Assembly: GCA_036521915.1 (NCBI GenBank)
Contig: DATDGU010000296.1
Span: 1-23,256 of the forward strand
Direction of reading: 5' to 3'
DNA: 23,256 nt
Source of the DNA: PALSA-555 sp036521915
GTDB taxonomy: Bacteria; Actinomycetota; Acidimicrobiia; IMCC26256; PALSA-555
Shown: positions 20,712-23,256 of the stretch, one piece after another
Numbering within the stretch: position 1 is the stretch's first letter
How the letters are laid out: every line of letters starts with the position of its first letter
Translations under genes and position numbers: made by a program
The notes under the pieces: model-generated
Seen by the model: only the letters and a program-made list of their open reading frames with translations
Told to the model about the DNA's origin: nothing
The model's database searches: none

Positions 20712-20788
20712 AACGCAGCTCTCGAGGACGGAGCGGTTCGTCCGGCATCCGCCGGCGAAACGGTCTCCTCGGCCGAGAGGAGGACCGC
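20712..20788 (+). promoter_or_regulatory. Riboswitch expression platform with Shine-Dalgarno hairpin
   Basis: CGGTCTCCTC (20761-20770) pairs with GAGGAGGACCG (20777-20787) around a 6-nt loop, ten pairs with one bulged G. The 3' arm contains AGGAGG (20778-20783), the best Shine-Dalgarno in this area, 5 nt before an ATG at 20789. A smaller hairpin GGACG/CGTCC precedes it and could supply the loop that contacts the aptamer. This predicts translational control: ligand binding would favour the sequestering hairpin. Confidence 0.6.
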
Positions 20789-20830
20789 ATGCGCCATCAC
20801 CACCCGCCGACCGGCAAGGGCGCGTCGTGA
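20789..20830 (+). CDS. 13-codon leader ORF coupled to cobO
   Basis: ATG at 20789 encodes MRHHHPPTGKGAS and stops at TGA 20828-20830. It has an ideal AGGAGG with 5-nt spacing, and its stop overlaps the GTG of cobO in the same GTGA arrangement used between the structural genes. The strong Shine-Dalgarno controlled by the riboswitch therefore belongs to this ORF, not to cobO, whose own site (AAGGG at 20816-20820) is weak. Three consecutive His and two Pro codons could make ribosome transit sensitive to metal or amino-acid status, or the peptide may be only a coupling device. A frameshift joining it to cobO is the alternative. Confidence 0.5.
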   Translation: MRHHHPPTGKGAS

Positions 20831-21411
20831 CCCCCGACAACGCGCCGCCCAGCGACCCCATCACCGAGGACCCGCGCCCCGCCGGGCTGCGCCCCGCCCG
20901 GTCGCTCGTCGTCGTCAACACCGGTGACGGCAAGGGGAAGTCCACCGCGGCGTTCGGGATCGTCATGCGCGCCGTGGCGCGCGGCTGGCGCGTCGCCGTC
21001 ATCCAGTTCCTCAAGTCCGGGAAGTGGCACGTCGGGGAGGAGGACACCGCCCGGCGCCTCGATGTCGACTGGTGGGCGCTCGGCGAGGGGTTCAGCTGGG
21101 ACTCGTCGGACCTGAGCGAGGACGAGGCGGTCGCCCAGCAGGCCTGGGCCCACGCCGCGGCGGTCATCCGCGCCGGTGAGCACCGCCTCGTCGTCCTGGA
21201 CGAGCTCACCTACCCGCTGAACTGGGGCTGGCTCGACGTCGACGAGGTGGTCGGCACGATCCGCGACCGGCCGCCGGACGTGAGCGTCGTCGCCACCGGA
21301 CGCGACGCGCCGGGCGCGCTCATCGACGTCGCCGACACCGTCACCGAGATGCGCTCCGTGAAGCACGCCTACGACGCCGGCATCGTCGCCAAGAAGGGGA
21401 TCGACTACTGA
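20827..21411 (+). CDS. cobO: Corrinoid adenosyltransferase (CobO/CobA/BtuR type)
   Basis: A 194-aa enzyme that transfers the 5'-deoxyadenosyl group of ATP to reduced corrinoids, making adenosylcobinamide and adenosylcobalamin. The P-loop NTGDGKGKST is at 31-40, where the family uses an inverted-orientation P-loop. Further motifs are VIQFLKSGKWHVGEE, EGFSWDS, VLDELTYPLNWGWLDVDEV, VVATGRDAP and the C-terminal VKHAYDAGIVAKKGIDY, nearly identical to E. coli BtuR. It is the first structural gene of the riboswitch-controlled operon. The GTG start overlaps the leader ORF stop. Confidence 0.95.
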   Translation: MTPDNAPPSDPITEDPRPAGLRPARSLVVVNTGDGKGKSTAAFGIVMRAVARGWRVAVIQFLKSGKWHVGEEDTARRLDVDWWALGEGFSWDSSDLSEDEAVAQQAWAHAAAVIRAGEHRLVVLDELTYPLNWGWLDVDEVVGTIRDRPPDVSVVATGRDAPGALIDVADTVTEMRSVKHAYDAGIVAKKGIDY

Positions 21412-22061
21412 GCGGCGAGTCGTGGGCGCCGGCCCTCGTCGTCGGCGCCGACAGCCTTCCGATGCTCGTCTGGCGTCTCGACCCGCCGGCGCGCGCCTGC
21501 GCGTCCGGCCCCCTCGGCGGCGGGATCGGCGTGCGCCGCTGGGTGCTCAACGCGCAGGTCGCCTCCGACTTCGACGACGTCGACGTCGGCGCCCACCTGC
21601 GGCGCTGCGCCACGGCCGCGGGGTGCGACGGGCCGGGCGTCGGGCTGCTCACCGCCGCGCCCGTCACCGAGCGAACCGTCGGCGTAGACGACGCCGCCGT
21701 CGCCTACGCCACCGTCGGGCTGCGCCGCCCAACCTGGGCCTCGGCGCCCGGCGCAGCGGACGCATCCCGTCCCCTGCTCGCCGGGACCATCAACGTGGTG
21801 GCGTTCCTCCCGGCGCCGCTGGTCGACGCCGCGCTCGTGAACGCCGTGATGACCGCGACGGAGGCGAAGACCCAGGCGCTCGTCGAGGCCGGCGTCCCCG
21901 GGACCGGCACGGCGAGCGACGCCCTCTGCGTGCTCACGCCGCGGGACGGCCCGGCACAGGCCTTCGGTGGGCCGCGCTCCGCGCTCGGTGCCCCGCTCGC
22001 CCGCGCCGTCCACGCCGCCGTCCGCGACGGCGTCCACCGAGCAGCGCGGCGGGCGCCGTGA
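21408..22061 (+). CDS. cbiZ: Adenosylcobinamide amidohydrolase (CbiZ)
   Basis: CbiZ hydrolyses the aminopropanol side chain of adenosylcobinamide (or a mismatched cobamide) to adenosylcobyric acid, so that the nucleotide loop can be rebuilt. Recognisable are LPMLVWRL, SGPLGGGIGVRRWVLNAQV, GVGLLTAAPV, AGTINVVAFLPAPLVDAALVNAVMTATEAKTQAL and GTGTASDALCV. An ATG exists at 21462, but family similarity appears to begin before it (ALVVGADSLP), and no Shine-Dalgarno precedes it. In frame upstream, the only usable codon is a CTG at 21408 that overlaps the cobO stop as CTGA and follows AAGGGG at about 9 nt. I therefore annotate the CTG start (217 aa). The identification is firm; the start is less so. 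Confidence 0.85.
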   Translation: MSGESWAPALVVGADSLPMLVWRLDPPARACASGPLGGGIGVRRWVLNAQVASDFDDVDVGAHLRRCATAAGCDGPGVGLLTAAPVTERTVGVDDAAVAYATVGLRRPTWASAPGAADASRPLLAGTINVVAFLPAPLVDAALVNAVMTATEAKTQALVEAGVPGTGTASDALCVLTPRDGPAQAFGGPRSALGAPLARAVHAAVRDGVHRAARRAP

Positions 22062-22555
22062 TCACGCTCGTGATCGGCGGCATGCGCTCGGGCAAGTCGG
22101 CGGTCGCCGAGCGGCTCGCGGCCCGCGCCGGCGAGCCCGTCACCGTCGTCGTCCCGGCGTCCCCGGGCCGCGACCGCGACTTCGCGGCTCGGATCCGCGA
22201 GCACCAGGCGCGCCGCCCGGCCGACTGGCGCACGTGCGAGTGCGGACCGGCGCTCACCGACGCGCTCGACACGATCGCCGGCCCGGCGCTCGTCGACTCG
22301 CTCGGCAGCTGGGTCGCCGTCAGCCCCGCGCCGTCCGTCGACGCCCCGGCGCTCGTCGCGGCGCTCCGGCGCCGGGACGCGCCCACGGTCGTCGTCACCG
22401 AGGAGGTCGGCCTCGCGGTCCACCCACCGACGGAGGCCGGGCGACGCTTCGCCGACACGCTCGGCGAGGTCAACCTGGCGGTCGCCGACGCCGCCGACGA
22501 GGCCTTCCTCGTCGTGGCGGGCCGCGTGCTCCCGCTCTCGCCCGAGGTGCGCTGA
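22058..22555 (+). CDS. cobU: Adenosylcobinamide kinase / adenosylcobinamide-phosphate guanylyltransferase
   Basis: CobU phosphorylates adenosylcobinamide and attaches GMP, giving adenosylcobinamide-GDP. The 165-aa protein starts ITLVIGGMRSGKS with the P-loop at 7-14. RIREHQARRPADW holds the expected guanylyl-accepting His49. DALDTIAGPALVDSLGSW, VVVTEEVGLAVHPPTEAGRRFADTLGEVN and the VVAGRVLPL end are standard. It is slightly shorter than the usual 175-180 aa, with a compressed stretch between the P-loop and His49. The GTG start overlaps the cbiZ stop (GTGA), and its stop shares a base with the cobS ATG. Confidence 0.94.
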   Translation: MITLVIGGMRSGKSAVAERLAARAGEPVTVVVPASPGRDRDFAARIREHQARRPADWRTCECGPALTDALDTIAGPALVDSLGSWVAVSPAPSVDAPALVAALRRRDAPTVVVTEEVGLAVHPPTEAGRRFADTLGEVNLAVADAADEAFLVVAGRVLPLSPEVR

Positions 22556-23256
22556 TGCGCGAGGCGTTCGCCTTCCTCACCGTCGTCGGCCGACCGGCGA
22601 CGCCGACGCCGCGGGCCCTGCGATGGTTCCCCGTCGTCGGCGCGGCGATCGGCGCGGCCGTCGGCGGCGTCTGGTTGCTCGCCGGCCAGGCGTTCCCCGC
22701 GCTGCTCGCCGCGACGCTGGCCGTGGGCGCCGACCTCGCCGTCACGGGGCTGCTCCACGCCGACGGGCTCGCCGACGCCGCCGACGGTCTGCTCCCGCAC
22801 GCCGACCGCGCCCGACGCCTCGAGATCATGCGCACCGCGGGTGTCGGCGCGTTCGGCGTCGCCGTGCTCGCCGTCGTGCTCCTCACCCGCGTCTCGGCGC
22901 TGGCCGCCCGACCCGCCGACGTCGGCCTCGTCGTCGGGCTGTGGTGCGCGTCCCGGACGGTGGTCGCCGCCGCGCCGGTGTGGATGCCCTACGCACGCGA
23001 GGCGGGGCTCGCCTCGTCGCTCCTCGAGACGCCGGCGTCGCCGCTCGTCGCCGTCGCGTTGGCGCCGGCGGCCGCGCTCGCGACGCTCGCGATCGGCTGG
23101 GTCGGCGGCGCCGCCGTCGGCGCCGCCGTGGTCGGCGCGGGCCTCGTCCTCGTGCTGGCGTGGCGGCGCGTCGGCGGCTTCACCGGCGACGTCCTCGGCG
23201 CGGCGATCCTCGTCGGGGAGACCCGCGGGCTCGTCGTCGCGGCCGCGCGGTGGTGA
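22555..23256 (+). CDS. cobS: Adenosylcobinamide-GDP ribazoletransferase (cobalamin synthase)
   Basis: CobS joins adenosylcobinamide-GDP with alpha-ribazole (or its phosphate) at the membrane, the final assembly step of the cobamide. The 233-aa protein is almost entirely hydrophobic, with about six membrane segments. The catalytic aspartate-rich loop HADGLADAADGLLPHADRARR is at about 71-91 and is followed by IMRTAGVGAFGV. The C-terminal GGFTGDVLGA motif is present, so the gene is complete: its TGA is the last codon of the window. The 1-nt TGATG overlap with cobU implies coupling. Confidence 0.95.
   Translation: MREAFAFLTVVGRPATPTPRALRWFPVVGAAIGAAVGGVWLLAGQAFPALLAATLAVGADLAVTGLLHADGLADAADGLLPHADRARRLEIMRTAGVGAFGVAVLAVVLLTRVSALAARPADVGLVVGLWCASRTVVAAAPVWMPYAREAGLASSLLETPASPLVAVALAPAAALATLAIGWVGGAAVGAAVVGAGLVLVLAWRRVGGFTGDVLGAAILVGETRGLVVAAARW

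Noticed and set aside
20789..21411. cobO starting at ATG 20789 with a frame error
   Set aside because: The GTG at 20827 gives a complete CobO, and the leader ends in a GTGA overlap like other junctions; kept only as an alternative explanation.
1..23256. CRISPR arrays, insertion sequences, prophage genes, tRNA or rRNA genes
   Set aside because: No regularly spaced direct repeats, no transposase or integrase motifs and no recognisable tRNA or rRNA sequence were found by reading.

Overview
The window reads as a chromosomal segment of a very GC-rich actinobacterium. Evidence: nearly every third codon position is G or C, GTG/TTG starts are common, genes overlap by 1-4 nt, promoters have TANNNT -10 boxes with poor -35s, and the proteins include a RipA-like NlpC/P60 hydrolase and Streptomyces-like CoA enzymes. 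I cannot fix the class; Acidimicrobiia or a neighbouring deep actinobacterial lineage is a guess. I see no insertion sequence, integrase, tRNA, rRNA or CRISPR array, and no gene-free stretch longer than about 300 bp.

Layout. 1-2572: three leftward genes, namely selD (3' end outside the window), a secreted coiled-coil NlpC/P60 peptidase, and a thioredoxin-fold protein. 2676-5699: a dienelactone hydrolase; a leftward metallo-beta-lactamase hydrolase facing a rightward CitE-type malyl-CoA/methylmalyl-CoA lyase; and a helical unknown. 5795-9832: an exported beta-helix protein meeting, tail to tail, a leftward 543-aa acyl-CoA dehydrogenase built like methylsuccinyl-CoA dehydrogenase, preceded by a membrane-anchored SGNH/GDSL protein. 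9926-14699: a large ATP-binding LuxR regulator overlapping a second acyl-CoA dehydrogenase, then a MaoC hydratase overlapping a HIT protein. 14721-16876: a conserved unknown, then an MBL hydrolase / flavin reductase / 60-aa ORF operon. 16989-20551: two half-transporters forming a heterodimeric ABC exporter. 20603-23256: a cobalamin riboswitch, a 13-codon leader ORF and a cobO-cbiZ-cobU-cobS operon ending exactly at the window edge.

How the genes fit together. The lyase, the long acyl-CoA dehydrogenase and the MaoC protein look like the mesaconyl-CoA end of the ethylmalonyl-CoA pathway (methylsuccinyl-CoA to mesaconyl-CoA to methylmalyl-CoA to glyoxylate plus propionyl-CoA), scattered over about 10 kb instead of clustered with ccr and the B12-dependent ethylmalonyl-CoA mutase, which are not in the window. 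The cobamide salvage operon at the right end could supply the cofactor for such mutases; that link is inference.

The most interesting signals are regulatory. Several genes start 6-9 nt after a TANNNT box (leaderless expression). Two divergent gene pairs share a symmetric ANNNTANNNT element that supplies both -10 boxes. The B12 riboswitch appears to control the Shine-Dalgarno of a His-rich 13-codon ORF that is stop-start coupled to cobO. Two genes (the thioredoxin-like gene and cbiZ) seem to start at CTG. Family and pathway names come from recalled motifs and similarities, not from database searches.
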